This document shows, one piece after another, positions 35,148 through 43,324 of a DNA stretch of 64,000 nt. Source of the stretch: Brevibacterium album DSM 18261 (GTDB lineage: Bacteria; Actinomycetota; Actinomycetes; Actinomycetales; Brevibacteriaceae). The DNA is taken from positions 372,001 to 436,000 of the forward strand of contig NZ_AUFJ01000009.1 of NCBI RefSeq assembly GCF_000426445.1, read 5' to 3'. Both the position numbers and the translations under genes were made by a program. Position 1 is the stretch's first letter. Each line of letters begins with the position of its first letter. The notes below the pieces were generated by a model. The model made no database searches, was not told the origin of the DNA, and saw nothing but the letters and a program-made list of their open reading frames with translations.

Positions 35148-36466
35148 GTCGTCTTCCTTCTTTCTCTCGGTTCGCCCAGCGGCGCATGATCGGCGGGAGC
35201 CTCATCCGCAGAGGGCTCGTCCGCAGGAGGCCGTCCTGCCCGCGGCAGAGGCTCCGGGCGCTGTGCGAGCTGTGTGTGGGAGTCTATGGGGGCGGCAGGC
35301 GCCGCGTCACCGCCGGAGGGGTCCGCGGCCGGCCGGACGCCTCCCCCGTGCACGGCCTGCGGCAGGACGATGGTGAAGGTCGATCCGTGTCCCGGACGCG
35401 ACCACACCCGCACCTCACCGCCGTGGGTGGCGACGATGTGCTTGACGATGCTCAACCCGAGGCCGGTGCCGCCGGTCATGCGCGAGCGCGCCGGATCCAC
35501 CCGGTAGAAGCGCTCGAAGACGCGCTCCGTCTCCTCGGTCGTCATGCCGATGCCCTGATCCGTCACGGAGATGACGACGCGCTCGTCCTCGAGCCGGGTG
35601 CCGATGCCCACCCGCGTGCCCTCATTGGAGTAGCCCACCGCATTGTCGAGCAGATTGCGCACCGCGTTCACCAGGAGCTCGTAGCTGCCGTCCACGTACC
35701 AGTCGCCCCCGTGGACCACGGACAGCTCGATGTCCTTGGCGCCGGCGCCCGTACCCGCGCGGTCCACGGCGTCCGCGACGATCTCGCGGACGGACACCCG
35801 TGCAGTGCTGTGCGGGGCCTCGTGGTCCTGCACGCGCGAGAGGTCGATGATCTCCTGGACCAGCTGGGTCAGGCGCGCGGACTCCTTCTGCATGCGGGTG
35901 CCGAACCGGGCGACGGCCTCGGGATCGTCCGCGAAGTCCGTGACCGCCTCCGCGAGCAGGGCGACGGCCCCGATGGGCGTCTTGAGCTCGTGGGACACAT
36001 TCGCCACGAAGTCCCTCCGGATCGCGTCGACGCGCCGGGACTCCGTCTGGTCATCGCAGAGGACCAGCACGAAGGCCGGCCCCAGCGCGGCGACCCGGGC
36101 GTGGAGGAACCGGGGGGTGGCGGCCTCGCTCGCGGCGTGCTCGAAGTCGATCTCCTCGATGAGACCGCGGGTGCGCACCCGCTCCACCACCTTCTCGAGC
36201 GTGCGCGCGATGAGCCGGTGCCCGCGCACCAGGCCGAAGGTGTAGGCGGTGGGAGAGGCCTTGACGACATCGTCGCCGGCGTCGAGCACGATCGCGGCGC
36301 TGGGGAGCACCGCGAGCACCTCCGCGATCCCGTGGGGCAGCTCGTTGTCCGAATGGAGATCGGCGGCGCTGCGACTGGCCGCGGAGAGCCGGAACGCCAT
36401 GATGCCGGCGACCCCCACTGCGAGGCCCACTGATCCGGTGAGCACGGCGACGATGAGCAGATCCAC
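35144..36466 (-). CDS. senX3: Sensor histidine kinase SenX3
   Basis: A 440-residue kinase with an N-terminal hydrophobic segment (1-27), a PAS-like region (about 45-140), HisKA box FVANVSHELKTPIGA with His159, and HATPase motifs N (NLLDNAVGYSN), G1 (VTDQGIGM) and G2 (GTGLGLSIVKH). The C-terminal 60 residues are Pro/Ala-rich. It phosphorylates RegX3 under phosphate limitation; PhoU, encoded divergently, is its known modulator in mycobacteria. The GTG start lies 6 nt behind TAGGCT, fitting a leaderless senX3-regX3 mRNA. Confidence 0.95.
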   Translation of the reverse strand: MDLLIVAVLTGSVGLAVGVAGIMAFRLSAASRSAADLHSDNELPHGIAEVLAVLPSAAIVLDAGDDVVKASPTAYTFGLVRGHRLIARTLEKVVERVRTRGLIEEIDFEHAASEAATPRFLHARVAALGPAFVLVLCDDQTESRRVDAIRRDFVANVSHELKTPIGAVALLAEAVTDFADDPEAVARFGTRMQKESARLTQLVQEIIDLSRVQDHEAPHSTARVSVREIVADAVDRAGTGAGAKDIELSVVHGGDWYVDGSYELLVNAVRNLLDNAVGYSNEGTRVGIGTRLEDERVVISVTDQGIGMTTEETERVFERFYRVDPARSRMTGGTGLGLSIVKHIVATHGGEVRVWSRPGHGSTFTIVLPQAVHGGGVRPAADPSGGDAAPAAPIDSHTQLAQRPEPLPRAGRPPADEPSADEAPADHAPLGEPRERRKTT

Positions 36467-36472
36467 GCTCCC

Positions 36473-36478
36473 AGCCTA
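36473..36478 (-). promoter_or_regulatory. Leaderless -10 box (senX3)
   Basis: TAGGCT on the minus strand ends 6 nt before the GTG at 36466. Confidence 0.6.
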
Positions 36479-36521
36479 AACGCGCGGTGAACGCGCGGCG
36501 CGCCGAGACGGCCCCTCCGCC

Positions 36522-36527
36522 TAGAAT
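36522..36527 (+). promoter_or_regulatory. phoU -10 box
   Basis: TAGAAT gives a leader of about 125 nt before the SD-led phoU start. The two divergent -10 boxes are 43 bases apart. Confidence 0.5.
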
Positions 36528-36658
36528 GGGGACAAAGGTTCACCCGGAGGACGCGCACGGTTCACCGGGCGCTGAGACAGTGTTCGGCGGATCCCTGCCC
36601 ACCGGCAACGCCGCGGCGCGATCCGCACCGACCGGCACATGGGAAAGGAAGCCTGCGA

Positions 36659-37318
36659 ATGCGCGAAGTGTTCCAGAACGAGCTCGACGGGCTCGCGGAC
36701 AAGCTCTCCGAGATGGCGGAGAGGGTCGTCGCCGCGATCGAGAAGGCCAGCCTGGCGCTCCACGAGAACAACCTCGAGCTCGCGGAGGAGGTCATCGCCG
36801 CAGACACCGCGATCGACCGCCTGCAGCTCGAACTCGACAAGTCCGCGGCGGAGATCCTCGCCCTGCAGGCTCCCGTCGCCGCCGACCTCCGCGTGGTCAT
36901 CTCCTCCCTGCGCATGAGCGCCTCGCTCGAGCGCATGGGCGACCTGGCCCGCCACGTCGCACAGCAGGTGCGCATCCGCTACCCGGATTCCGCCGTGCCC
37001 TCCGGCTTCGAACCGGTGTTCTCGCGGATGACCGAGGCCGCGGCCCGGATCGCGCGCGCCATCCACGAGCTGGTCTCCTCCCCCGGCCTGGAGGCCGTGC
37101 CCACCATCGACGACCTCGACGAGAGCCTCGACACCCTGCACCTGCGCGTGTTCTCGCAGATCTCGGACTCGACGCTCAAGCCCGCCGAGGTCGCGGACGT
37201 CACGCTGCTCTCCCGCTACCTCGAGCGGTTCGGCGATCACGCGGTGTCCGTGGCCCAGCGCATCGAGTACCTGCTCACCGGCAACTGGGACTCGAAGCTC
37301 ATCCCCGGCGTGGACTGA
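36659..37318 (+). CDS. phoU: Phosphate signalling protein PhoU
   Basis: A 219-residue all-helical protein with two PhoU repeats. Metal-binding segments ADTAIDRLQLELDK and RMGDLARHVAQ in the first repeat and RYLERFGDHAVSVAQRIEYLLTG in the second are intact. PhoU links the Pst transporter to SenX3 and represses the Pho response when phosphate is plentiful. GGAAAGG precedes the ATG. No pst genes are in the window. Confidence 0.95.
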   Translation: MREVFQNELDGLADKLSEMAERVVAAIEKASLALHENNLELAEEVIAADTAIDRLQLELDKSAAEILALQAPVAADLRVVISSLRMSASLERMGDLARHVAQQVRIRYPDSAVPSGFEPVFSRMTEAAARIARAIHELVSSPGLEAVPTIDDLDESLDTLHLRVFSQISDSTLKPAEVADVTLLSRYLERFGDHAVSVAQRIEYLLTGNWDSKLIPGVD

Positions 37319-37322
37319 GCAA

Positions 37323-37484
37323 GGCGGCTGCGGGCGATCGCCTGCAGCCGCCCTTCACGTATGTGCGCCCTTCACTCTGCGCGTGAGCGGAGTGAAGGGC
37401 GCACATACGTGTGGCCGGGCCGTCTGCGCACGTATGTGCGTTCTGCGCCCGGAAGAGCCGGATCGCGCAGAACGCACATACGTG
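37323..37484. repeat. Three consecutive palindromes with four CACGTATGTGCG arms
   Basis: 37323-37352 is a 30-bp near-perfect palindrome (GGCGGCTGC...GCAGCCGCC), the likely phoU terminator. 37356-37377/37390-37411 are 22-bp perfect arms and 37429-37448/37465-37484 are 20-bp perfect arms. All four of these arms begin or end with CACGTATGTGCG or its complement and then diverge (CCCTTCACTC versus TTCTGCGC). The 220-base gap between phoU and gpmA is thus mostly palindrome. Confidence 0.9.
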
Positions 37485-37538
37485 AAGCTGGGGGCCGGGT
37501 GCCCGGCACCGAGCACACGGCTCAGAGCCGGAGCGGCC

Positions 37539-38285
37539 TCATTTGCCCTGGTTCGCGACCGCTGCGGCGGCCTCGCGCGCGGCCTCCGGGTCGAGGTAGG
37601 TGCCGCGCGCGGTGACGGGGGCGAGCGTCGCCTCGTCCAGCTCGTAGTGGAGCGGGATGCCGGTGGGGATGTTCAGGCCCGTGATCTCCTCGTCGCTGAT
37701 GCCGTCGAGGTGCTTGACGAGCGCGCGCAGGGAGTTGCCGTGCGCGGCGACGAGGACAGTGCGGCCGAGCTGCAGGTCAGGAACGATGGAGTCGTACCAG
37801 TAGGGCAGGAGGCGCTCGATGACGTCCTTGAGGCACTCCGTGCGGGGCAGAGCGGCGCCGAGGTTCGCGTAGCGCGGATCGCCGGCCTGCGACCATTCGC
37901 TTGCGTCGTCGAGCTCCGGCGGCGGCGTGTCGAAGGAGCGGCGCCAGGTCATGAACTGCTCCTCCCCGAATTCCTCGCGGATCTCCTTCTTGTTCTTGCC
38001 CTGCAGCGCCCCGTAGTGGCGCTCGTTGAGCCGCCACGAGCGGGTGGTGTCGATCCAGGAGCGGTCGGCGGCCTCGAGCGCGATCTGCGAGGTGAGGATC
38101 GCGCGCTTGAGGCGGGAGGTGTGGACGACATCCGGCAGCAGGCCGTTCTCCGCGAGGAGCTCACCGGCCCGCACGCCCTCCGCGCGTCCCTTGTCCGTGA
38201 GGGTGACATCGACCCAGCCGGTGAACAGGTTCTTCTGGTTCCATTCGCTCTCGCCGTGACGGAGCAGCACGAGGTTGTACGCCAT
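37539..38285 (-). CDS. gpmA: 2,3-bisphosphoglycerate-dependent phosphoglycerate mutase
   Basis: A 248-residue glycolytic/gluconeogenic mutase interconverting 3- and 2-phosphoglycerate. [10 protein letters not shown] carries the phospho-accepting His10; [12 protein letters not shown] and [17 protein letters not shown] hold the remaining active-site residues. The ATG at 38285 gives the family N-terminus [12 protein letters not shown] and lies 6 nt behind CAGAAT. It sits between senX3/phoU and mshA, a neighbourhood kept in many Actinobacteria. Confidence 0.96.
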   Translation of the reverse strand: MAYNLVLLRHGESEWNQKNLFTGWVDVTLTDKGRAEGVRAGELLAENGLLPDVVHTSRLKRAILTSQIALEAADRSWIDTTRSWRLNERHYGALQGKNKKEIREEFGEEQFMTWRRSFDTPPPELDDASEWSQAGDPRYANLGAALPRTECLKDVIERLLPYWYDSIVPDLQLGRTVLVAAHGNSLRALVKHLDGISDEEITGLNIPTGIPLHYELDEATLAPVTARGTYLDPEAAREAAAAVANQGK

Positions 38286-38291
38286 AGCGCC

Positions 38292-38297
38292 ATTCTG
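38292..38297 (-). promoter_or_regulatory. Leaderless -10-like box (gpmA)
   Basis: CAGAAT on the minus strand ends 6 nt before the ATG at 38285. It departs from TANNNT at the first base; read-through from mshA is an alternative. Confidence 0.35.
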
Positions 38298-38332
38298 GCA
38301 CGGGGTGCGCGCCGGCACCGCAGCAGTCCGGC

Positions 38333-40147
38333 TCAGCCCTCGCCCTCAAGCGGTGTGAACGTCCCGATGAACTCGTTGTCCTCGGTGTCCAGCAGGTGCC
38401 GGAACGCCTCGAGGTTGCGGGTGGACTCGCCCCGGGCCAGCCGCCAGGCCCATTCGCGCTTCATGGAGGTGAGGAAGCCGAGGACGAGCAGCTCGTTGAA
38501 CGAGGAGTCCGCGACGGTGAGGAAGCGGCCCAGGTAGGAGTCGAGCACCTCCTCCGCGTGCGCGCCTGCGAACACCTCCGGCGGCAGGGAGGCGTTGAGG
38601 TAGACGTCGTCGTAGCCGTCGACGGAGAAGGACAGGCCGGGCAGCCGGCCGTTCTGCTGGAGCATCCACCGGAAGAAGCGCTCACGGTTCTCGTCCGGCC
38701 GCCGCACCACGAAGGCCTGGAGGTCGACCGCATGGCGACCGGCCCGGATCGAGACATTGGTCTTGAGCTTCCGCTCCCCCGGCAGGACCACGACGATCTG
38801 TTCGGCGGCGACGGACTCGACCTCCACCTCGTTCTCGGCGGCCCAGGCGCGCACGAGCGCGATCACGGAGGCCGGGGAGGCCGCCGCGCCGTCCGCGGTG
38901 CCCTGGGCCTGCGGCCCTCCGGTCTCGGTGGTCAGCGCCTCCAGCGCTGCGAGCATGCCGCGCTCTGCGCGGTCCCAGCCGAGCTCGACGGCGTGCTCCG
39001 CCCCCGAGGTGCTGAGCCGGGCGCGCAGCGCGGGGTCGCCCAGGAGCCCCGCAAGTGCGTGCGCCCACACCACGGGGTCGTCGCCGTCCACGAGGATGCC
39101 GCCGCGTCCCTGGCCGGTCACGTGCGTGAGCCCGCCGACCGCGGAGGCGAGGACGGGAGAGCCGGCCGCCTGCGCCTCGGCGGCGACGAGGCCGAAGGAC
39201 TCCGAGCGCGAGGGGACCGCGACGAGGTCCGCCGCGCGGTACCACTGAGCCACCCGGTCCGCGGGCACCGGCGCACGGAACTCGATGAGGGAGGCCGCCG
39301 CCGAGGTGCGGGCCGCCTCCCGCAGGCCGCTCGGGTCGGTCTCGCCCGAGGCATCACCGAGGAACACCGCGCGCACGCGGGAGGCGAGTGCGGGCTCGGT
39401 CCGGGCGAGCTCGTCGAGGGCGGCGATGAGGACGTCCGTGCCCTTGACGTGCTGCATGCGCCCCACGCAGAGCACGAGGAGGTCCGCATCCTCCACGCCG
39501 AGGGCGCGCCGGGCCTCCTGGAGGGCGCCGGGGCGGAAGGTGGCGGTGTCGATGCCGGGCGGGGCGACGACGGTGTGCGCGGGGTCGGCGCCGAGGAGGT
39601 GCTGGGCATCGGCGGCCTCGGTCGGCGAGTTCGCCAGGACGAGATCGGCCTCCGCGGCGATGCGGACTTCGGCGTCACGGCGCGCCTGCGGCTCCCGGGC
39701 CTCGCCGAGGTCGCGGTCCTTCACCGCGGCGAGCGTGTGGAAGGAGACAGCGAGGGCGGGGACGTGTGCGGCGTTCTCCGCGCGCAGGAGTGCTCGGAGC
39801 TCGCAGGCGGCGAGCCCGGAGACCCAGTAGTGGGCCCAGAGGAGGTCGGCTGCACGGACGAGCGGACCCAGCTGAGGATCGGCGAGCAGGGTGCGGGCGA
39901 TGCTCTCGGCACGGGCGCCCATCTCGTCCTTGGTCCGCGCGCCGGTGGGCACGTGGTGGACGGTCACCCCGCTGGGCAGGACCGCGGGCCCCGTCTGCGT
40001 GGGATCGCAGGTGACGACATCCACGGTGTGGCCGGCGCGCACGAGCATCGCGACCGTGTGGGAGACGTAGACGTTCATGCCGCCGGCGTCACCGGCGCCC
40101 GGCTGCGCCGCCGGGGAGGTGTGGAGTGAGAAGACGACTGCGTGCAC
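38333..40147 (-). CDS. mshA: MshA-type glycosyltransferase fused to a YbjN domain
   Basis: A 604-residue protein. Residues 1-415 are a GT4 glycosyltransferase like D-inositol-3-phosphate glycosyltransferase, the first mycothiol enzyme: [20 protein letters not shown] start, [27 protein letters not shown] and the donor-site [17 protein letters not shown]. Residues about 425-600 form a YbjN-type domain ([49 protein letters not shown]), a chaperone-like fold. In Mycobacterium tuberculosis mshA and the YbjN protein are separate neighbouring genes upstream of gpm1-senX3-regX3; here they are one polypeptide with no frameshift signs. The GTG start is 7 nt behind TAGACT and has no SD. Confidence 0.92.
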   Translation of the reverse strand: MHAVVFSLHTSPAAQPGAGDAGGMNVYVSHTVAMLVRAGHTVDVVTCDPTQTGPAVLPSGVTVHHVPTGARTKDEMGARAESIARTLLADPQLGPLVRAADLLWAHYWVSGLAACELRALLRAENAAHVPALAVSFHTLAAVKDRDLGEAREPQARRDAEVRIAAEADLVLANSPTEAADAQHLLGADPAHTVVAPPGIDTATFRPGALQEARRALGVEDADLLVLCVGRMQHVKGTDVLIAALDELARTEPALASRVRAVFLGDASGETDPSGLREAARTSAAASLIEFRAPVPADRVAQWYRAADLVAVPSRSESFGLVAAEAQAAGSPVLASAVGGLTHVTGQGRGGILVDGDDPVVWAHALAGLLGDPALRARLSTSGAEHAVELGWDRAERGMLAALEALTTETGGPQAQGTADGAAASPASVIALVRAWAAENEVEVESVAAEQIVVVLPGERKLKTNVSIRAGRHAVDLQAFVVRRPDENRERFFRWMLQQNGRLPGLSFSVDGYDDVYLNASLPPEVFAGAHAEEVLDSYLGRFLTVADSSFNELLVLGFLTSMKREWAWRLARGESTRNLEAFRHLLDTEDNEFIGTFTPLEGEG

Positions 40148-40154
40148 GGGCCCG

Positions 40155-40160
40155 AGTCTA
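40155..40160 (-). promoter_or_regulatory. Leaderless -10 box (mshA)
   Basis: TAGACT on the minus strand ends 7 nt before the GTG at 40147. Confidence 0.6.
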
Positions 40161-40183
40161 GCGGGGCGAGGCCTCAGCCGGCC

Positions 40184-40260
40184 GGGGGCGGGGCTGGGTG
40201 GCCGCGGTGTGGGGCCGTGGTGCGGGGCTGGGTGGCGGTGCGGGTTTGGCCCGGGGGCGG
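40184..40260 (+). repeat. G-rich intergenic tract with 15-bp direct repeat
   Basis: GCGGGGCTGGGTGGC occurs at 40188-40202 and 40222-40236 inside a strand-biased stretch with many runs of three to five G. The pattern could form G-quadruplexes on the plus strand. No gene is seen in 40148-40308. Confidence 0.6.
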
Positions 40261-40308
40261 CAGGTGAGGCACACCGGGATCCCCGCGCCGCGACCCAGCT
40301 CTCAGCGG

Positions 40309-40536
40309 TCAGGGGCGGCGCTTCCTCACCGCGAGCACGAGAGTCCAGATCCCCGAAGCCGCAAAGCAGGGGACGAACAGCACCCAGAGGACGAACGCGA
40401 TGACAGCCTTGCTGACCCAGCCCTCATAGCTCACCTGCGACCAGACGGTCGCACCGACGCTGAGCATCAGCAGCAGGCCGGTGAGCGCCAGCAGGGTGAT
40501 GAACACGATCCGTGCCGGACCTGAACTGGGAATCAT
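40309..40536 (-). CDS. Small two-helix membrane protein
   Basis: A 75-residue protein with two predicted transmembrane helices (about 8-32 and 43-68) and a basic end (VRKRRP). Not a family I recognise. The ATG overlaps the stop of the upstream 89-residue membrane protein (ATGA), so the two are made together and may form a complex. Codon use is less GC-biased than in core neighbours. Downstream there is only the G-rich tract. Confidence 0.7.
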   Translation of the reverse strand: MIPSSGPARIVFITLLALTGLLLMLSVGATVWSQVSYEGWVSKAVIAFVLWVLFVPCFAASGIWTLVLAVRKRRP

Positions 40537-40802
40537 GCGCGCCTTCCCCTGGAAATCATACCGACGATCATGTCAGCCACAGCGAATCCTGCGCTGAACG
40601 CCGCGAGCACGCCAAGAAGCGCGATGCCGTGGAACTGGAGAACCGATCCCGAAGGGTCATGATCAGACAGGGCAACAGTGCCCACGATCACCGCAGCGCC
40701 CCACAGCCCCGCCAGCACGACGCCGGAAACCTGCGGCAGCATCAGAACGGCGGATCCGGTCAGAAAACTGATTGCAATCGCCCAAAAGACCATGAACTCC
40801 AC
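40533..40802 (-). CDS. Small multi-helix membrane protein
   Basis: An 89-residue hydrophobic protein with three predicted helices (about 2-20, 24-44 and 57-80) and a basic C-terminus (SRGRRA). Unrecognised. GTG at 40802 is chosen because GGAGG (40812-40816) lies 9 nt upstream; GTG at 40811 would place the SD too close, and ATG at 40793 too far. Divergent from the histidine-kinase cassette across a 337-base gap, which makes a link with that cassette possible but unproven. Confidence 0.65.
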   Translation of the reverse strand: MEFMVFWAIAISFLTGSAVLMLPQVSGVVLAGLWGAAVIVGTVALSDHDPSGSVLQFHGIALLGVLAAFSAGFAVADMIVGMISRGRRA

Positions 40803-41139
40803 ACCGCTCACCCTCCATCAGCATTTCGGAAGGTGCGACGACCTTGAGCGTTCCCGGCACTCAAGCTTGCCATGGCGGCCGTTCCCACCCGTCCGACAAA
40901 GCCATCCGAGACCGGCGAAGCCAACTGCACGACGGCAGCTGGCTTCGTCGACACCCGACTTGTTCATACGAGATGAGTCCATCATCCGATACGTTCGGCT
41001 GGGCCGCGTCACCCTCAGGGGTGATCCATGCAGAGTCGGCTCGCTGTGATCGCACCCGATCGCGACGTCACTCGAACCACGGGCGCAAGCATCCAGCTCC
41101 CTGAGCGGTGGAGCCCGACGCCTCCGTAGAGTTGGGCCA
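40803..41139. other. Divergent intergenic region with hairpin
   Basis: No coding gene is convincing here. A 13-bp near-perfect inverted repeat (CGAAGCCAACTGC 40916-40928 / GCAGCTGGCTTCG 40935-40947) lies mid-region, an odd place for a terminator since the flanking genes diverge. It may be a regulatory site or a scar. GC content looks lower than in core intergenic regions. Confidence 0.5.
41127..41132 (+). promoter_or_regulatory. Leaderless -10 box (histidine kinase)
   Basis: TAGAGT ends 7 nt before the GTG at 41140. Confidence 0.6.
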
Positions 41140-42354
41140 GTGACAGTCTTTCACGCTCCTCAGCGGCTCCGGCGCGCCCTGCGCTGGTTCCTCGGGGCCC
41201 GTTTCATCGACCCCGCCGTTCGGGTCTGGTATCTGGCGATGGCGCTGCTCATGGTGCCTCCCACCGCAGCTGACGGTGATGGAGGCGTGGGCGAGTACAT
41301 CGTCGTGGATCTACTCCCCCTGGTCCTGACTCTCGTTGCGCCGTGGCTGCCCGGGACTTCGACATGCATACTGACAGGCCTCGCCGTGGCCACCCTCCTG
41401 GGCATGCCGCTTCCCGGCGAACCCTCTCCGGAACTCATGGGACTGGTCCTCCTCGGCACCCAGCTCAGCACAGCAGCACTGCTCATCGCGTTCGGCCGCT
41501 GGCGCATGGCTGCCCTCGCCTTCGCCGCGAATGTCCTGCTCTCAGCCATGTTCACCATGCAGACGGCAGAGCTTTCCGTCTCCACGCTCATGTACTCCGT
41601 CGCGGAACTCTTCCCGGACGTCGCCCTCGGAACGGCCTTCCTCTACTTCGAACGCACCTTCCAGAGACGCAAGGTCGAAATCGCCGCAGCGGCCGCGGCC
41701 CACCAGCGCGAACTCGACCGTCAGCATGACTCGATCGTCCGAGACACACATGACGTGATCTCGCACACTTTTTCGGCAGCACGTTCCCTCACTGCCGTGC
41801 AGCAGAGATGCAAGGACCCGGAGCAGCGGCGGGAGATCGAAGCAGAGCTGTCCGTCGTCCTCTCCGCCGGTGAGGAGAATTTCCGTCAGTACATCCTGCG
41901 GATGCGCAGAGAGCCGGACGACAGACAGATCGGTTTCCTCACCGCGTTCGCGCAGTGGTGCGAGCGTCTGGCCGTGACGATGAGGACGGCACAGCATCCG
42001 ACGACGTTCCACCTGGAGGAGCTCCCGCAGACATCGAACGACATCCTTCTCTCCGAGGCCACCCTGCTCACTCAGGAGATATGCACCAACATCATCCGGC
42101 ACTGCCCGGAAGGCGCGCCCAGCACCGTCCACGGGTACGGCGCCGAGGGCGGACTCGTGCTGCGCGTCGAGAGCAGCGTGCAGTCGGGAACACAGGTGAC
42201 ACCGGATTTCGGCGCTTCGCTGCGCAGGCGCACCGAGGCGATGGGAGGGACTGCGAGGTTCGAGATCGTGGAGAACGAGGAGGACACTGTGCTTCGCACC
42301 GTGCTGACGCTGCCGGTGGCCGGCGGCTTACGGGAGAATCACCCAGTCGGGTGA
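41140..42354 (+). CDS. Membrane sensor histidine kinase, NarL/LuxR-cognate type
   Basis: A 404-residue kinase. The first 170 residues hold about five to six hydrophobic segments with almost no extracellular domain, typical of kinases that sense membrane-borne or small ligands. A coiled region (171-197) leads to a HisKA_3-like box RDTHDVISHTF with His204, then a HATPase-like domain with an N-box-like EICTNIIRH. The G1 box is poorly conserved (ESSVQSGTQ in place of DxGxG), while SLRRRTEAMGG matches the G2 region. The start is a GTG 7 nt behind TAGAGT. The following genes encode a secreted peptide and a LuxR response regulator, its presumed ligand and partner. Confidence 0.88.
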   Translation: MTVFHAPQRLRRALRWFLGARFIDPAVRVWYLAMALLMVPPTAADGDGGVGEYIVVDLLPLVLTLVAPWLPGTSTCILTGLAVATLLGMPLPGEPSPELMGLVLLGTQLSTAALLIAFGRWRMAALAFAANVLLSAMFTMQTAELSVSTLMYSVAELFPDVALGTAFLYFERTFQRRKVEIAAAAAAHQRELDRQHDSIVRDTHDVISHTFSAARSLTAVQQRCKDPEQRREIEAELSVVLSAGEENFRQYILRMRREPDDRQIGFLTAFAQWCERLAVTMRTAQHPTTFHLEELPQTSNDILLSEATLLTQEICTNIIRHCPEGAPSTVHGYGAEGGLVLRVESSVQSGTQVTPDFGASLRRRTEAMGGTARFEIVENEEDTVLRTVLTLPVAGGLRENHPVG

Positions 42355-42376
42355 CGCACTCGGCACCGGGCGCGGC

Positions 42377-42382
42377 TACAGT
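42377..42382 (+). promoter_or_regulatory. Leaderless -10 box (secreted peptide)
   Basis: TACAGT ends 7 nt before the ATG at 42390, so the peptide-regulator pair can be transcribed independently of the kinase. Confidence 0.5.
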
Positions 42383-42389
42383 GCGAACC

Positions 42390-42623
42390 ATGTCACGATC
42401 CGCACTGCGCATCAGGAACATGCCCCTTCTGCTCGCGGGACTCTCACTGGCCTTCGCACACACGGCAGCAGGCGCGCAGTCCGCACATTCCCTCCGCTCA
42501 CCGGGGCAGAGTCACGCTGCGGAGCAGGTGGTGCAAGCGGCTGGACCGCTGCCTATGAAACCCATGAAGTGTTCACAGTGGAAGAAGACCAACCCGGCTC
42601 TCTACAAGAAGTACTGCAGGTGA
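42390..42623 (+). CDS. Small secreted two-cysteine peptide precursor
   Basis: A 77-residue precursor, unrecognised. It has a Sec signal peptide (basic n-region RSALRIRN, hydrophobic MPLLLAGLSLAFAH, likely cleavage near AGA|Q, residue 29/30), a Ser/His/Gln-rich spacer and a compact C-terminus KCSQWKKTNPALYKKYCR with Cys61 and Cys76 separated by 14 residues, rich in Lys, Trp and Tyr. A single disulfide loop is plausible. It starts 35 bases after the histidine-kinase stop and ends 7 bases before the response-regulator start. A signalling peptide sensed by the kinase or a small antimicrobial are both possible; neither is shown. Confidence 0.72.
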   Translation: MSRSALRIRNMPLLLAGLSLAFAHTAAGAQSAHSLRSPGQSHAAEQVVQAAGPLPMKPMKCSQWKKTNPALYKKYCR

Positions 42624-42630
42624 TACTTCT

Positions 42631-43281
42631 GTGAGCGCAGACCTGAAGCTCCTGCTGGTCGACGACGACCTCTACACGCTCCGCGCACTTGAGGCGTTCC
42701 TCGGCGATCTTCCGGACGTCAGGATCGCGGGCACCGCTCCGGACGGGGCAGCCGCAGTCGAGGAGTACGAACGTCTGCGGCCGGACCTCACCCTCATGGA
42801 CCTCACCATGCCGGTCATGACCGGCGTCGTGGCGACGCAGAGGATCCGTGCGCTCGATCCCGGCGCGAAGATCCTCGTCCTCACCACCGTGGCGCCCGGC
42901 CCCGGACTGGCGAACGCCCTGCATGCCGGCGCGCTCGCGGCCGTCCGAAAGACCGCTCCGCCCGAGGTGCTGGGAAAGGCCATCCGCGCCATTATGGACG
43001 ATGATCCCTCCGCCCTCTTCAGCGAACTGCCCGGCGACCTCATCATCAGCGGCGGTATACAGACGCGCAGCGGTCCCATGCCATACCTCTCGCCGGCCGA
43101 ACTGAGAGTCCTCGAACTCATCTGCCGGGGCATGGGCCGCGCGGAGACAGCGGAGGAGCTGGTCATCAGCCCCAACACCGTGAAGACCCACACCGCACGG
43201 CTGCTGTACAAGCTCGACGCATCCAATCAGGCACAGCTGGTGGTGCGCGCACTGGAGTGCGGGTTCATCTCCGGACTCTGA
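42631..43281 (+). CDS. NarL/LuxR-family response regulator
   Basis: A 216-residue regulator: receiver domain with Asp11-Asp12, phospho-acceptor Asp57 (LTLMDLTMP) and conserved Thr/Lys (LTT, RKT), then a LuxR helix-turn-helix (YLSPAELRVLELICRGMGRAETAEELVISPNTVKTHTARLLYKL). The GTG start at 42631 lies 7 nt after the peptide stop; GCAGGTG overlapping the end of the peptide gene may serve as SD. It is the natural partner of the upstream histidine kinase. Confidence 0.93.
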   Translation: MSADLKLLLVDDDLYTLRALEAFLGDLPDVRIAGTAPDGAAAVEEYERLRPDLTLMDLTMPVMTGVVATQRIRALDPGAKILVLTTVAPGPGLANALHAGALAAVRKTAPPEVLGKAIRAIMDDDPSALFSELPGDLIISGGIQTRSGPMPYLSPAELRVLELICRGMGRAETAEELVISPNTVKTHTARLLYKLDASNQAQLVVRALECGFISGL

Positions 43282-43324
43282 CACCGCAGTGGACGCCCGG
43301 CACAGGCAGCGAGGCGGCTCCCCC

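Noticed and set aside
37323..37484. CRISPR array
   Set aside because: Repeated CACGTATGTGCG copies alternate in orientation and form palindromes; there are no uniform spacers and no cas genes.
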